A stretch of DNA of 64,000 nt from Enterocloster lavalensis (GTDB lineage: Bacteria > Bacillota > Clostridia > Lachnospirales > Lachnospiraceae), in NCBI RefSeq assembly GCF_902364025.1, contig NZ_CABJCG010000016.1, positions 62,001 through 126,000 on the forward strand. The letters run 5' to 3'. A program made the position numbers and the translations under genes. Below are positions 37,653 through 49,486 of this stretch, piece by piece. The notes beneath the pieces were generated by a model. That model saw only the letters and a program-made list of their open reading frames with translations, ran no database searches and was not told the DNA's origin. Position 1 is the first letter of the stretch. Every line of letters starts with the position of its first letter.

Positions 37653-39133
37653 TTTATAAGATGAAATTGTGGCAGAAAATATGCATCAGCTCCCTGATCG
37701 CCAGCATCCTTCTGTTCGCCGTCTGCGGCATCATCACAACGGTTTCCGGGCACAAGCGGAACCTTCAGGCGGAGGAGAACCAGGCAGTCTGGCTGGCCGG
37801 ACAGATGAAGGCGGAGGTGGAGCGCGCGTACAGGGAGCATAAGGACCTGACCGCGCCCTTTCTCAATCCGCTGATACCGGAGGACGTCTGTTTCCAGGTA
37901 TACCGGGGGGAGACGCGGCTTTACGACGGCTTTGGCCGGGAACCGGAGACGCCGCGCTACGATTTTGGGTATGAGATCGCCAGGGAACCCCTGGAGCTGG
38001 TCACCATCCAGAAGGTGAACTATTTGTTCGCAGAGGAAACGCTGGATCTGGAGGGCGGGGCAGCGGAGAGCGCCGTGAACGGGAAAGCGGCGCCCGGAGC
38101 CGTGGCCGGTACCGAACCGGCCAGGCTTGTGCTGGTCAAGGACTTGTCGGACGTGTACGCCCGCTGCAACGCCCAGCTGCAGACTCTATTTCTGCTGTGC
38201 GGCATCCTGTCCGCGGTCTCGGCCCTGATCATGGTGACGGCCTCCCTCATCATCACGGTGCCCATCAAAAAAATCAACGAAGCGGTTAAAATTGTGTCGG
38301 ATGATTATTACGCGTACCGGCTGCCGGTGACGGGCACGGACGAATTAAACGAGCTGTCGGCCAACTTCAATGTGATGTGCGAGGCCATTGAGAACAATAT
38401 CCGAAACTATAAATTTGCCATAGACAATTTTATCCACGAGGTAAAAACGCCTCTCACCTCCATCATCGGCTATGCGGACATGCTGAAGTCCTACGACTGC
38501 ACCGGGGAATGCCGGGAGGAGGCCGTGGACTATATCCTGACGCAGTCCCGCAGGCTCAACTCCCTGGTCAAAAAGATCATGGGATTTCTGGTGATCGAGT
38601 CCAAACAGGTGGAGAAGAAATTTGTGCGGCTGGACGAGGTGGTGAATATGGCGTGTATTTCCGTCCGGGTCCAGGCGGAGATGAAGGAGCTGCGCATCGA
38701 GTACCAAAACAGGCCTGAGGCCTATATGTACGGGGACGAGGAGCTTCTGGCCACCCTTCTGGTCAACCTGCTGGACAACAGCATAAAGGCCTCCGGCGAG
38801 CACTCCCAAATCCTGATCGGAGCGGTGCTGCGGGAGGATGCGGTGGAGGAACTGTCCGTGCTGGATTTTGGCATGGGGATACCGGAAGAGGAGCTGGACA
38901 AGCTGACGGAGCCATTCTATATGGTGGATAAGTCCAGAAGCCGCTCCCAGAACGGGATCGGGCTGGGGCTTTCCATCTGCAAGTCCATTATCCAGGCCCA
39001 CAATGGGCGGATGGAATTTTCCAGCACGCCCGGGGAAGGGACCACGGTCCGGGTGCATTTTCCATATGAGGATTATCAGTATTTAAGACAGGCGCAGGAT
39101 GAACTTTTCGAAAAAGCGGACATAGAGGGGTAG
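37649..39133 (+). CDS. Sensor histidine kinase (HAMP, HisKA, HATPase)
   Basis: This 494-residue kinase has a membrane helix at residues 9-32, an extracellular sensing region to about residue 175, and a second helix (about 177-207) leading into HAMP (PIKKINEAVKIVSDDYY). HisKA carries the phospho-acceptor in FIHEVKTPLTSIIGYADML, and a HATPase domain ends in NGIGLGLSICKSII. The sensing region contains a short alanine/glycine-rich insertion (about 135-158). It pairs with the overlapping OmpR-type regulator. The MFS gene begins 5 bp after its stop, so signal and transport are genetically linked. Confidence 0.9.
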   Translation: MIYKMKLWQKICISSLIASILLFAVCGIITTVSGHKRNLQAEENQAVWLAGQMKAEVERAYREHKDLTAPFLNPLIPEDVCFQVYRGETRLYDGFGREPETPRYDFGYEIAREPLELVTIQKVNYLFAEETLDLEGGAAESAVNGKAAPGAVAGTEPARLVLVKDLSDVYARCNAQLQTLFLLCGILSAVSALIMVTASLIITVPIKKINEAVKIVSDDYYAYRLPVTGTDELNELSANFNVMCEAIENNIRNYKFAIDNFIHEVKTPLTSIIGYADMLKSYDCTGECREEAVDYILTQSRRLNSLVKKIMGFLVIESKQVEKKFVRLDEVVNMACISVRVQAEMKELRIEYQNRPEAYMYGDEELLATLLVNLLDNSIKASGEHSQILIGAVLREDAVEELSVLDFGMGIPEEELDKLTEPFYMVDKSRSRSQNGIGLGLSICKSIIQAHNGRMEFSSTPGEGTTVRVHFPYEDYQYLRQAQDELFEKADIEG

Positions 39134-39137
39134 GCTT

Positions 39138-40373
39138 ATGAACTATGGTTTTAAGAAAATAAGCACGTTTATGGCACTGGTATTCGGCCTGGCGCTCATT
39201 TTTGAGCTGCCCTATATCCGAAACAGCTTTTACGTCCCTATCTGTCAGGCCCTCAACCTGACCAACCAGGAATTCGGCGTGTTGTCCAGCATCTACTCCC
39301 TTGTGAGCCTGGTCATGTACATTGTGGGCGGGTTTCTCTCGGACCGCTTCAATTCCAGGTGGCTGTTGTTTCTGCCCTTTGCGGGAACCGGGGCGCTGGG
39401 CTTCTGGTTCTCCGGCTTCCCGGAATACGGGGAGTTAAAGATCATTTTCGCCCTGATGGGGATTACCACGGTGATGACCTTCTATTCCACCGCGATCCGC
39501 ATCCTGAAAGGGCTGGGGAGCCGGTACGAACAGGGGCGCATCTTCGGATGGATGGAGGCCGGAAAGGGCATCTTTGCGGGGCTGGCGTTTTTTGTGATCC
39601 AGCTTTTGTTTGAATCCCTGGGAGAGGGAAGGTTTGGCTTCGAGTGGGTCATCAAGGCCTACGCGATCCTGAATATTATGCTGGGCATCGGCGTGGTGCT
39701 GGTGGTGCCCGACGAATATCTGTATGTGGAGCGGAAAATGACGCTGCGCCAGGAGATACGGACCGTTTTATCCAACCCAAGGGTGTGGATCATGTGTCTG
39801 GTGGTATTCTCGGCCTACTCCATGTATGCGCTGCTGAGCTTTGTGCCGCCGTTTTTCCTGAAGGCCTATAATTCCTCCATGGAAATCAGCAGGTCGCTGT
39901 CCACATGGCGGTACGGCATGCAGATAGTGGGCGCGATTCTGGCGGGTTATCTGGCGGATAAGGCCAGGTCCAGCTACAAGATCATTTTCGGCGGATTTAT
40001 CATTATGCTGGCGTCGATTCTGGTATTTATCATTCAGCCTTATGACATATCCTCCATGATGCTGGGGTTGTTGGGATTTATCGCATTGTCCATCGCCGTG
40101 TACGGGATCAAGGGCCTTTATTACGCCATGATATCGGAAAATTCCATCGATAGCTCCTGCATCGGGGGAACCGTGGGAATCGTGGCGGCCGTCGGATACC
40201 TGCCGGACACGTTTATGCACAGCATGGTGGGAAACTGGATCGATTCGGGAATGGACGGTTACTATAAAATGTTTTCGTTCGCGGTGATTGTCATCCTCAT
40301 CGGGACGATTGTGACAGGGGTTGTGCTGACCGGGCTGATCCCTGTGGGGAAAGGAGGAAGGAAACAGAAATGA
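39138..40373 (+). CDS. MFS transporter (paralogue 2)
   Basis: This 411-residue, twelve-helix transporter is paralogous to the one at 34441: compare NQEFGVLSSIYSLVSL with NTQLGTISSIYGTVAL, and FALMGITTVMTFYSTAIRI with FGLMGVTTILTYWSAFVKT. It has the loop 2-3 motif GGFLSDRFNSRWLL. Its end overlaps the BCCT gene by 4 nt (ATGA). Its place between a sensor kinase and a BCCT carrier suggests uptake or export of a compound handled by the same pathway. Confidence 0.85.
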   Translation: MNYGFKKISTFMALVFGLALIFELPYIRNSFYVPICQALNLTNQEFGVLSSIYSLVSLVMYIVGGFLSDRFNSRWLLFLPFAGTGALGFWFSGFPEYGELKIIFALMGITTVMTFYSTAIRILKGLGSRYEQGRIFGWMEAGKGIFAGLAFFVIQLLFESLGEGRFGFEWVIKAYAILNIMLGIGVVLVVPDEYLYVERKMTLRQEIRTVLSNPRVWIMCLVVFSAYSMYALLSFVPPFFLKAYNSSMEISRSLSTWRYGMQIVGAILAGYLADKARSSYKIIFGGFIIMLASILVFIIQPYDISSMMLGLLGFIALSIAVYGIKGLYYAMISENSIDSSCIGGTVGIVAAVGYLPDTFMHSMVGNWIDSGMDGYYKMFSFAVIVILIGTIVTGVVLTGLIPVGKGGRKQK

Positions 40374-41935
40374 CGAAGAAAAAAGCTGAAACAAGCAGGC
40401 TCAGGAAGTGGGTGTTCTGGCCGCCGTTTCTGGTACTGCTGCTGGTGCTGGTATTGGGTTTTGTGTCTCAGGACGCTTTTTTGAGCGTGGTTAATAACAT
40501 CAAATCGTGGATTTGGGGGAATTTCAGATGGCTGTTCTCCGGCTACGGCATGGTGGCCGTGGTGGTCTGCTGTTACGCCTGTTTTTCTAAATTCGGGGAT
40601 ACGGTGATCGGAGGAAAGGACGCCAAGCCGATCCTCAGCAAGTTCAACTGGTTTGCCATCAGCCTGTGCACCACCATTGCGGCGGGCCTCATGTTCTGGG
40701 CCGCGGCGGAACCGCTCTATCTGATGAGCGATCCCTCCCCCTATTTTGGGCTGGAGCCCAACTCGCCCCAGGCGGCTGTGTTTGCAATGGCCCAGATGTA
40801 TCTGCACTGGGGGATTACGCCCTACGCCATCTACGCCCTGGCGGCCACGGTGTTCGCCTTTGTGTACTACAACATGAAAAAGCCCTTTACCCTGGGGGCC
40901 TGCATTTATCCCCTGGTGGGGGAGAAGGCCATTAAGGGAAGGCTGTCCGACGCCATTGACGCCCTGTGCATTTTCATTCTCTGCGCGGGTATGGCCGGGT
41001 CATTGTCCACCGGAGCCTTCTCCGTGGCAGGGGGCATTTCCAATATTACGGGTATACCCAACAGCAGCGTCATGCTGATTCTGGTCATGACGGCCATTAT
41101 TCTGGTGTATACCATATCCGCGTCGTCGGGACTGATGAAGGGGATCAAATGGCTTTCCAGCTTTAATGTGTACATATTTTCCTTTCTCATCCTGTTTATC
41201 TTCGCCTTTGGACCAACCAAGTTCATCCTGAATTTCGGGGTGGAATCCGTGGGGGAGATGATGGACTCGTTCTTTATGCGCAATCTGTTTACGGATTCCA
41301 TGGACCTGGGGAACAGCGCGTGGTCCAGCCTGGCCAACATGAAGGTCGGATACTGGGCCAGCTATCTGGCCTGGGCGCCGGTCACAGCCCTGTTTCTGGG
41401 AAAGCTGGCCAGGGGCTACAAGATCCGGGACTGTATCATCATCAACCTGTTTGTGCCCACCGTGTTCTCCATGGTCTGGGTGGCCATTTTCGGCGGAACG
41501 GCGATCCATATGCATATGCAGGAGAGCCTGCTCCCGCTGCTTGAGACGTCGGGCGCGGAGTCCATTGTATACAAATTATTCGAGGTGTTGCCATTGAGAC
41601 AGCTTTGCGTGCCCGTCTTTGTCCTGGCCACCTTCATCTCCTTTGTGACGGCGGCCGACTCCAACACCAACGCCATCGCGTCGGTGTGCACCTCGGGAAT
41701 GTCCGAGGAGGAGATGGAAGCCCCGGTTTCCATGAAAATTCTGTGGGGCGTGATCATCGGGGCCATGGCGGCGGTTATGGCGGTATTTACAGGAGTTGGA
41801 GGAGCCAAAACCCTGGCGAGCATCGGGGGATTCCCGTCCATGTTTTTGCAGATGGCTTCCTGCGCGGCGCTGATCAAAATCATGCATAATCCGAGCAAGT
41901 ATGATAAATTTGCCGGGAAGGGAGGAACGTTATGA
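40370..41935 (+). CDS. BCCT family betaine/carnitine/choline transporter
   Basis: This 521-residue protein has twelve helices and the BCCT core: FWAAAEPLYLMSDPSP, AMAQMYLHWGITPYAIYAL, and a later FVTAADSNTNAIASVC, where relatives typically have FVTSADSGS. The tryptophan/aromatic box that binds quaternary ammonium groups lies in these helices. BCCT carriers move betaine, carnitine, choline or related zwitterions. The short cytoplasmic N terminus argues against an osmosensory role. It overlaps both the MFS gene and the enolase-family gene by 4 nt, so the three are a tight unit. Confidence 0.9.
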   Translation: MTKKKAETSRLRKWVFWPPFLVLLLVLVLGFVSQDAFLSVVNNIKSWIWGNFRWLFSGYGMVAVVVCCYACFSKFGDTVIGGKDAKPILSKFNWFAISLCTTIAAGLMFWAAAEPLYLMSDPSPYFGLEPNSPQAAVFAMAQMYLHWGITPYAIYALAATVFAFVYYNMKKPFTLGACIYPLVGEKAIKGRLSDAIDALCIFILCAGMAGSLSTGAFSVAGGISNITGIPNSSVMLILVMTAIILVYTISASSGLMKGIKWLSSFNVYIFSFLILFIFAFGPTKFILNFGVESVGEMMDSFFMRNLFTDSMDLGNSAWSSLANMKVGYWASYLAWAPVTALFLGKLARGYKIRDCIIINLFVPTVFSMVWVAIFGGTAIHMHMQESLLPLLETSGAESIVYKLFEVLPLRQLCVPVFVLATFISFVTAADSNTNAIASVCTSGMSEEEMEAPVSMKILWGVIIGAMAAVMAVFTGVGGAKTLASIGGFPSMFLQMASCAALIKIMHNPSKYDKFAGKGGTL

Positions 41936-43065
41936 AGATTACAGGGATTGAAATCAAACAGTATGCCAAACCGCTGGACCCGCCATTTCTGGCGTCCTGG
42001 GACCCCAATCCGAGGGTGAAGTTTGCGTCCACTATCGTGTATGTGTATACAGACGAGGGGATCACGGGCATCGGTTCAGGGGATTTGATGACCGGCTTTG
42101 CGGGGCATGAGAAATTTTTCATCGGCAAGGACCCGTTTGAGGTTGAAAACCACAACAAGGTGATTGACAATATCGACTTCCACTACGGCAGGTGTTGGCC
42201 CCTGGATATCGCGCTGTGGGATATCATCGGCAAGAAATGCGGACAGCCCGTCTATAAGCTGCTGGGCGGCAAACAGGATAAAATGAAGGCATACTGCTCC
42301 TGCGGAGCCCGCATCAGCGCTGAGGAGCGGGCCGAGAAGGCAAAAGAGTATGTGAAAATGGGATTTAAGGCCATGAAGATCCGTTTTCACCACGAGGATG
42401 TCCGGGAGGATATCAAGGTGGTGGAGGCGGTCAGAAAGGCGATCGGGGACCAGATGGAGATCATGGTGGACGGCAACCAGGCCTGGAAAATGCCCTGGGA
42501 CGTGGAGCGGATCTGGGACTTGAAAAAAGCCCTGAAGGTGGCGAAGGAGCTGGAGCACTATGACGTGTACTGGCTGGAGGAACCCCTTCACCACGCGGAT
42601 TACGACAATCTGGCAAGGCTGCGGCAGATGACGGGGCTGCGCATCGCGGGCGGCGAGATGAACCGGAGATGGCATGATTTCCGGGATTTGGCGGACAAGG
42701 GCAGTTACGATGTGTACCAGCCGGATACGGTGCTCTGCGGCGGCTTTACGAGAACGAAAAAGATTGCGGATTATGTGCAGGCCAAGGGCGCGGTATTCTG
42801 CCCCCACACCTGGTCCAACGGCGTGGGGCTGCTGGCCAATCTCCACATGGCCTGCGCGGTCAGCGACGCGGAATATCTGGAGTATCCCTTCGACCCGCCG
42901 GTATGGACTGTGGACCGGAGAGATTATATTATCCGGGAGGAGGACCGGGTGCTTGTGGATCAGGACGGCTATATGCACGTTCCGCAGAAACCGGGCCTTG
43001 GATTCGAGCCGGATGCGGAGGCGCTGAAGGAATATGAGATCAGGGATTTTTATGTAGGGGAATAA
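41932..43065 (+). CDS. Enolase superfamily enzyme, mandelate racemase subgroup
   Basis: This 377-residue TIM-barrel enzyme has the mandelate-racemase-group catalytic set: KIR (Lys149, Arg151), the metal ligands Asp180 (MVDGNQ), Glu216/217 (WLEEPL) and Glu242 (AGGEMN), and the general-base His292 in CPHTWSNG. Lys-x-Arg replaces the Lys-x-Lys of racemases, which with His292 favours a dehydratase-type reaction, as in galactonate- or rhamnonate-type members. Cotranscription with a BCCT carrier points instead to a betaine-like substrate, as for the known hydroxyproline-betaine epimerases of this superfamily. The substrate is unresolved. Confidence 0.88.
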   Translation: MKITGIEIKQYAKPLDPPFLASWDPNPRVKFASTIVYVYTDEGITGIGSGDLMTGFAGHEKFFIGKDPFEVENHNKVIDNIDFHYGRCWPLDIALWDIIGKKCGQPVYKLLGGKQDKMKAYCSCGARISAEERAEKAKEYVKMGFKAMKIRFHHEDVREDIKVVEAVRKAIGDQMEIMVDGNQAWKMPWDVERIWDLKKALKVAKELEHYDVYWLEEPLHHADYDNLARLRQMTGLRIAGGEMNRRWHDFRDLADKGSYDVYQPDTVLCGGFTRTKKIADYVQAKGAVFCPHTWSNGVGLLANLHMACAVSDAEYLEYPFDPPVWTVDRRDYIIREEDRVLVDQDGYMHVPQKPGLGFEPDAEALKEYEIRDFYVGE

Positions 43066-43107
43066 TATAGCGGAATAAATGGTTTCCGGCTGATCTTCCG
43101 CCGGCCG

Positions 43108-44955
43108 CTATTTCTCCTCATCCAACACCCCATCATACTCGTCCTCCGGCATTGGCCGGTAGAACACATACCCCTGGACATAGTCGCAGCCGATCTGTTT
43201 CAGGTACTCCACCTGATCCATGGACTCGATGCCCTCGGCCACGGTGCGCATGTTAAATTTCTTCACCAGCTCCACGATGCTCTCCACCAGCGCCATATCC
43301 CGGTTGTGGTCCGAGCCGTCGGCGAAGAAGAAGCTGTCGATCTTCAAAACGTCCACGGGCAGGTCCTTTAACAGGCTTAGGGAGGAGTAGCCCTTGCCGA
43401 AATCGTCGATGGAGCAGGTGAAGCCTGCCTCCTTGAGCTGATGGACCGTGCGCAGCAGCAGCGAAGAGTTGTCAAAGGCGATGGATTCCGTGAACTCCAC
43501 CTCGATCAGCTCCGCAGGTATATGGTAACGGTCCCGGATGGCCACATAGTTTTCCACAAAATTCAGGTCGTTGAACTGAAGCCGGGAGACGTTGACGGAT
43601 ACCGGCAGCACCCGCTTTCCGGCGTCCAGCCGGCTTTTGAGCCACCGGCACACGTCCTCGAACACGTACTGGTCCAGCCGGTCGATCATGAATTTCCGCT
43701 CAAACACGGGGATGAAGCGGTCCGGCGGGATGACGGTGCCGCCCTGGGAGCGCCAGCGGACCAGGGCTTCCGCGCAGCCGATGCGGCCGGTGCGAAGGTC
43801 CACCTTGGGCTGGTAGTAGACGGTAAATTCCCGGTTTTCCAGGGCGGCGGACATCCGGCTCTCGATGTCCTTCTCAGCCCAGAGATGGCGGCGGATGCTC
43901 TCGTCGTAATATGCGTAATTGGTATTCTCTCCGGTCTTGACGGTTTTGCGCGCAAAGTTGGCCCGGTCCAGAAAACCGTCGATGTTCAGGGGTTCGCCCA
44001 CGTCCTCCACGCAGCAGATGCCGCAGCAGGTGGGGAGCAGCTGGCCGTGGTGGGCGCTGTTCATAAACTTGAGAATCTCCCGGTCCGCGGCCATCTGGCG
44101 GGCCGCCAGCTCTTTGCGGTCCTCATAGCGCAGCAGCAGCACAAAGTTGTCCGCGGATACGCGGCCGCAGATTTCATGCTCCCGCAGGTCCCGGAGGATG
44201 AGCGCTCCATACCGGGAAAGGAGCTCGTCCCCGTAGTGATAGCCGAAGACGTCATTGACGTATTTGAAATCGGAAAAATCCGTGTAGACGATGGCAAATT
44301 TGTCGGGCACGGTATCCAGCAGCCGTTGGGCTTCCTCTTTAAAATAGTCGATCCGATAGACTCCGGTGAGCGTATCACGGCGGGTCAGATCGCTGAGCTT
44401 CTCATTTTGAAGCTCCAGCTTCAGCAGGTTTTTGGAATTTGCCCAGAAGATAAAAATCCAGGTGAGGGACATGATTCCCACCATCACCAGGCAGATGGCC
44501 AGCAGAAAATGCATCTGCCGCGCCGCGTAGGCATCGGCGGAGAAAACCGTGTTGTTGGCCTGGTCGAAATACGCCTCGCTGAGGGCCAGAAGCCGGTCGC
44601 TGTCGCCGGTTCCCTGGCGGTAGTTGGCGATCTCCGTCTTGATCTCTCGCCAGGTCGCTTCCAGTTTGGACAGGTCGCTTAAGTAGGCGGGATCATCGGG
44701 GACCGGCAGTCCGTATCTGGCTGTGCCGCCCTGAAGCTCCGCCAGGATGCTGTCCAGATAACCGATCAGGGTGTCGTTGGGTTCGCCGGCCAGCTCCAGC
44801 TTCACCAGACGCTGGGTCGCGCCGCGGACAATGCCCACATAGTTGATAAGCCGCCCGTTGGTCTGGGATTGGAGTAATGTGTGGATCGTGAGACCGCTGA
44901 ACAGAAACAGCAGCAGGAACAGGGTGATCAGCCCGCTCTTAAAAAAACGCTTCAT
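43108..44955 (-). CDS. Membrane GGDEF-EAL protein, probable c-di-GMP phosphodiesterase
   Basis: This 615-residue protein has a membrane helix (6-27), an extracellular helical region of about 120 residues, a second helix (about 149-171), a GGDEF domain and a C-terminal EAL domain. The GGDEF motif is degenerate (HYGDELL), so cyclase activity is unlikely. The EAL domain keeps its key elements: AEALVRW, SVNVSR, EVEFTES, IDDFGKGYSS and VLKIDSFF. The likely role is hydrolysis of cyclic di-GMP under control of an external signal. It lies 107 bp downstream of the double GntR regulator, on the same strand. Confidence 0.85.
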   Translation of the reverse strand: MKRFFKSGLITLFLLLFLFSGLTIHTLLQSQTNGRLINYVGIVRGATQRLVKLELAGEPNDTLIGYLDSILAELQGGTARYGLPVPDDPAYLSDLSKLEATWREIKTEIANYRQGTGDSDRLLALSEAYFDQANNTVFSADAYAARQMHFLLAICLVMVGIMSLTWIFIFWANSKNLLKLELQNEKLSDLTRRDTLTGVYRIDYFKEEAQRLLDTVPDKFAIVYTDFSDFKYVNDVFGYHYGDELLSRYGALILRDLREHEICGRVSADNFVLLLRYEDRKELAARQMAADREILKFMNSAHHGQLLPTCCGICCVEDVGEPLNIDGFLDRANFARKTVKTGENTNYAYYDESIRRHLWAEKDIESRMSAALENREFTVYYQPKVDLRTGRIGCAEALVRWRSQGGTVIPPDRFIPVFERKFMIDRLDQYVFEDVCRWLKSRLDAGKRVLPVSVNVSRLQFNDLNFVENYVAIRDRYHIPAELIEVEFTESIAFDNSSLLLRTVHQLKEAGFTCSIDDFGKGYSSLSLLKDLPVDVLKIDSFFFADGSDHNRDMALVESIVELVKKFNMRTVAEGIESMDQVEYLKQIGCDYVQGYVFYRPMPEDEYDGVLDEEK

Positions 44956-45062
44956 CAGAATTTGCCTCTCACAGCCGGAGCTGTCTTTCGTAAGAAATTG
45001 ACCGGATTCAGGACCGGCCGTAGAGTATTACAGGGCTGTCGGCTTCGTTGCTTGTCAGGTAT

Positions 45063-46535
45063 TCAAGTATTTTCATCCGTGATCAGCAGGCGGATCGAGG
45101 GGGTCAGGCGCAGCTCCTCAGGCTGCAGCCCGCAGCGCAGCAGGTACCCCTCAGCGGTGGAAAAACGCTGTGCGACCACGGTTTTCAGGGCGTTCACGCA
45201 GCCCTCCGTGTCGTTTTCACGAAGATGTTTGACGGTGGACTTCGTGAAATGCAGGATGGACGGGATGGGTTCAGGGCCGTTTACCAGTGAAGCTTTCAGG
45301 GGATAACCCCAGAGAAACAGGCCGTAAATATTTTTGTAGACCGTGCGCACCCCGTGCAGCCGGCTGTGGTTGGCCATAAACAGCAGGCACTGCCAAAGCG
45401 TCAGATCGGTGTTCCCCGTCTCAATGGCCTCCTCCAGCTGGCTCAGAAGTTTCCGTTTCTCACCGGGAGCGGCGGTGTCCAGCGTGTCCCGCATCACCGC
45501 CTCGCAGGAGTAAGCCAACAGCTCAAAGGCCTGGAAAAAATAGGCCAGATTGCGGCGGACGGACGGGCTTTTAAGGTCCGGGACCCGGCAGGGTTCTCCG
45601 ATCCCGAAGATTCGGGTGCCCTTGCCGTTGATGGACTGGGCGGCCCCCAGCTGATTGAGGGTTTTGACGGTGCGGCGCACGGTGCTGACCGAGACGCCGA
45701 ATTGTTCGGATAGTTTTTCGTAGGACGGGAGATAGGAGTCCTCCCTAAAGCCGCCCACATAGATCTCATGCAACAGGCGGGAGGCCAGGCTGTAGCAGAC
45801 CTGGGGGCGGTCCCGGTAGATCCGCCAGACAAAGGGAATCTGCTCCTCGTCCGCCGACGGCGAAATGCTCCCCGCCAGCTTTTCCAGCGCGTTTCCCACG
45901 GAAATCTGCCGGAAGTCCCGGAGCTGTCCGTAGAGACGGCACCAGTCCTTTGCGCGGGCCAGCTCAATGCAGCGCCTCATGCCCTCGTGCATGAGAGGGA
46001 TGTCGCTTAAATCCTTCTCCCCGCCCTGTTTCAGGAAAAGCAATCCCCAATAAATGGAAGTCTCCCAGTACAGATTCATGGCCAGAGGGTTGTCGATCTG
46101 CTGCAGCAGAAAGCAGAAAAACTGGAGCACATCATCGGCGCTGTTTCCGGCCGCTAGCCGGGACAGACCGTCCAGAGCCTCGGGACCGGCCTGGTGAAAT
46201 CCCTCCAGCATAAGCGGCATGATGATCAGCCGGGTGGATTGATAGAGGTCCTCAAAGCCCTGGATACGCCGGGAGAAATAGCGAGTCATGGCCTGTCCGG
46301 CCCGCTCCGGGTCCTGCTCAAAAATAACCTTTGTGGATCTGCCGTTGTGCATATCGATATAGCCCTCCGCGCGCAGGCGCTGCAGGGCTATTTTTACGGT
46401 CTGGGCGGACACGCAGAATTCCCGGCAGAGATTGTCGATGGAGGGGAGATAATCTCCGCAGTGGTAATAACCGAATTGAATCCGCATAAAAAAGTATTCG
46501 TAAATAAGATTCGAATACTGCTGTTCACTCTGCAA
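45063..46535 (-). CDS. Double-headed GntR-type regulator
   Basis: This 490-residue protein contains two GntR-type winged helices in one chain. The first is at about residues 5-70 (LPSIDNLCREFCVSAQTVKI, then LRAEGYIDMHNGRST), the second at about 255-320 (LPSYEKLSEQFGVSVSTVRR, then LNQLGAAQSINGKGT). Each is followed by a helical region of about 170 residues. The halves look like a gene duplication and fusion. A normal GntR protein has one winged helix and dimerises; this one could bind two half-sites as a monomer. The TTG start at 46535 is supported by AAAGGAG 8 nt upstream. It is divergent from the hybrid kinase gene, whose promoter it may control. Confidence 0.75.
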   Translation of the reverse strand: MQSEQQYSNLIYEYFFMRIQFGYYHCGDYLPSIDNLCREFCVSAQTVKIALQRLRAEGYIDMHNGRSTKVIFEQDPERAGQAMTRYFSRRIQGFEDLYQSTRLIIMPLMLEGFHQAGPEALDGLSRLAAGNSADDVLQFFCFLLQQIDNPLAMNLYWETSIYWGLLFLKQGGEKDLSDIPLMHEGMRRCIELARAKDWCRLYGQLRDFRQISVGNALEKLAGSISPSADEEQIPFVWRIYRDRPQVCYSLASRLLHEIYVGGFREDSYLPSYEKLSEQFGVSVSTVRRTVKTLNQLGAAQSINGKGTRIFGIGEPCRVPDLKSPSVRRNLAYFFQAFELLAYSCEAVMRDTLDTAAPGEKRKLLSQLEEAIETGNTDLTLWQCLLFMANHSRLHGVRTVYKNIYGLFLWGYPLKASLVNGPEPIPSILHFTKSTVKHLRENDTEGCVNALKTVVAQRFSTAEGYLLRCGLQPEELRLTPSIRLLITDENT

Positions 46536-46571
46536 TCGTGTCTCTCCTTTGTAAACGGTAATCTGATTTCT

Positions 46572-46600
46572 ATTCTAACATTTTGGCGGAGGTTTTTCCA
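46572..46600 (-). promoter_or_regulatory. Promoter of the double GntR gene
   Basis: On the minus strand: TGGAAA (46600-46595), a 17-bp spacer and TAGAAT (46577-46572). Confidence 0.5.
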
Positions 46601-46607
46601 TAAGCGA

Positions 46608-46636
46608 TTGTGTTTTTTCCGGAAATGCATTATAAT
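46608..46636 (+). promoter_or_regulatory. Promoter of the hybrid kinase gene
   Basis: TTGTGT (46608-46613), a 17-bp spacer and TATAAT (46631-46636). Confidence 0.65.
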
Positions 46637-46804
46637 GGCTTAAACAAACTAATATGAACAAGGATGAAAACCGGCACGGTTCCGGCCGGAGCATCCGCGG
46701 TTCAGCGGTACCAACGCAAAGTTCGCTCTGTGCGCGGCCGGGATACCTGCGGGTTATGAAGGAAAGCATGCCTTGGCACAGAACGAGTGGGAGGAAATGA
46801 GAGA

Positions 46805-49243
<2,439 letters not shown>

Positions 49244-49247
49244 ATAC

Positions 49248-49284
49248 CGGCCCGGGCGGGGGAAACTTCGCCCGGGCCGTTTTT
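49248..49284 (+). terminator. Terminator of the hybrid kinase gene
   Basis: CGGCCCGGGCG (49248-49258) pairs perfectly with CGCCCGGGCCG (49269-49279), followed by TTTTT. Confidence 0.92.
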
Positions 49285-49321
49285 AGCGCGCGGCGGACTT
49301 GAAAATGGGGAAAAGTGAGGC

Positions 49322-49350
49322 TTGCCATTTGGGCCGGGGTTTGGTATACT
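49322..49350 (+). promoter_or_regulatory. Promoter of recQ
   Basis: TTGCCA (49322-49327), a 17-bp spacer and an extended -10 TGG-TATACT (49342-49350). This gives a leader of about 130 nt. Confidence 0.75.
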
Positions 49351-49486
49351 GAAACATATTTATTTCTGGTCCGCCGTTCTGGCGGGCGGTTTGTTTCAGT
49401 TCGGTGGTCATGTTCGAGAATCTTTTAACCCCCTTAGACAGTGTGATAAAATAGGACCAGAGCAGGGAAGGAGTTTGAAGTTACGG

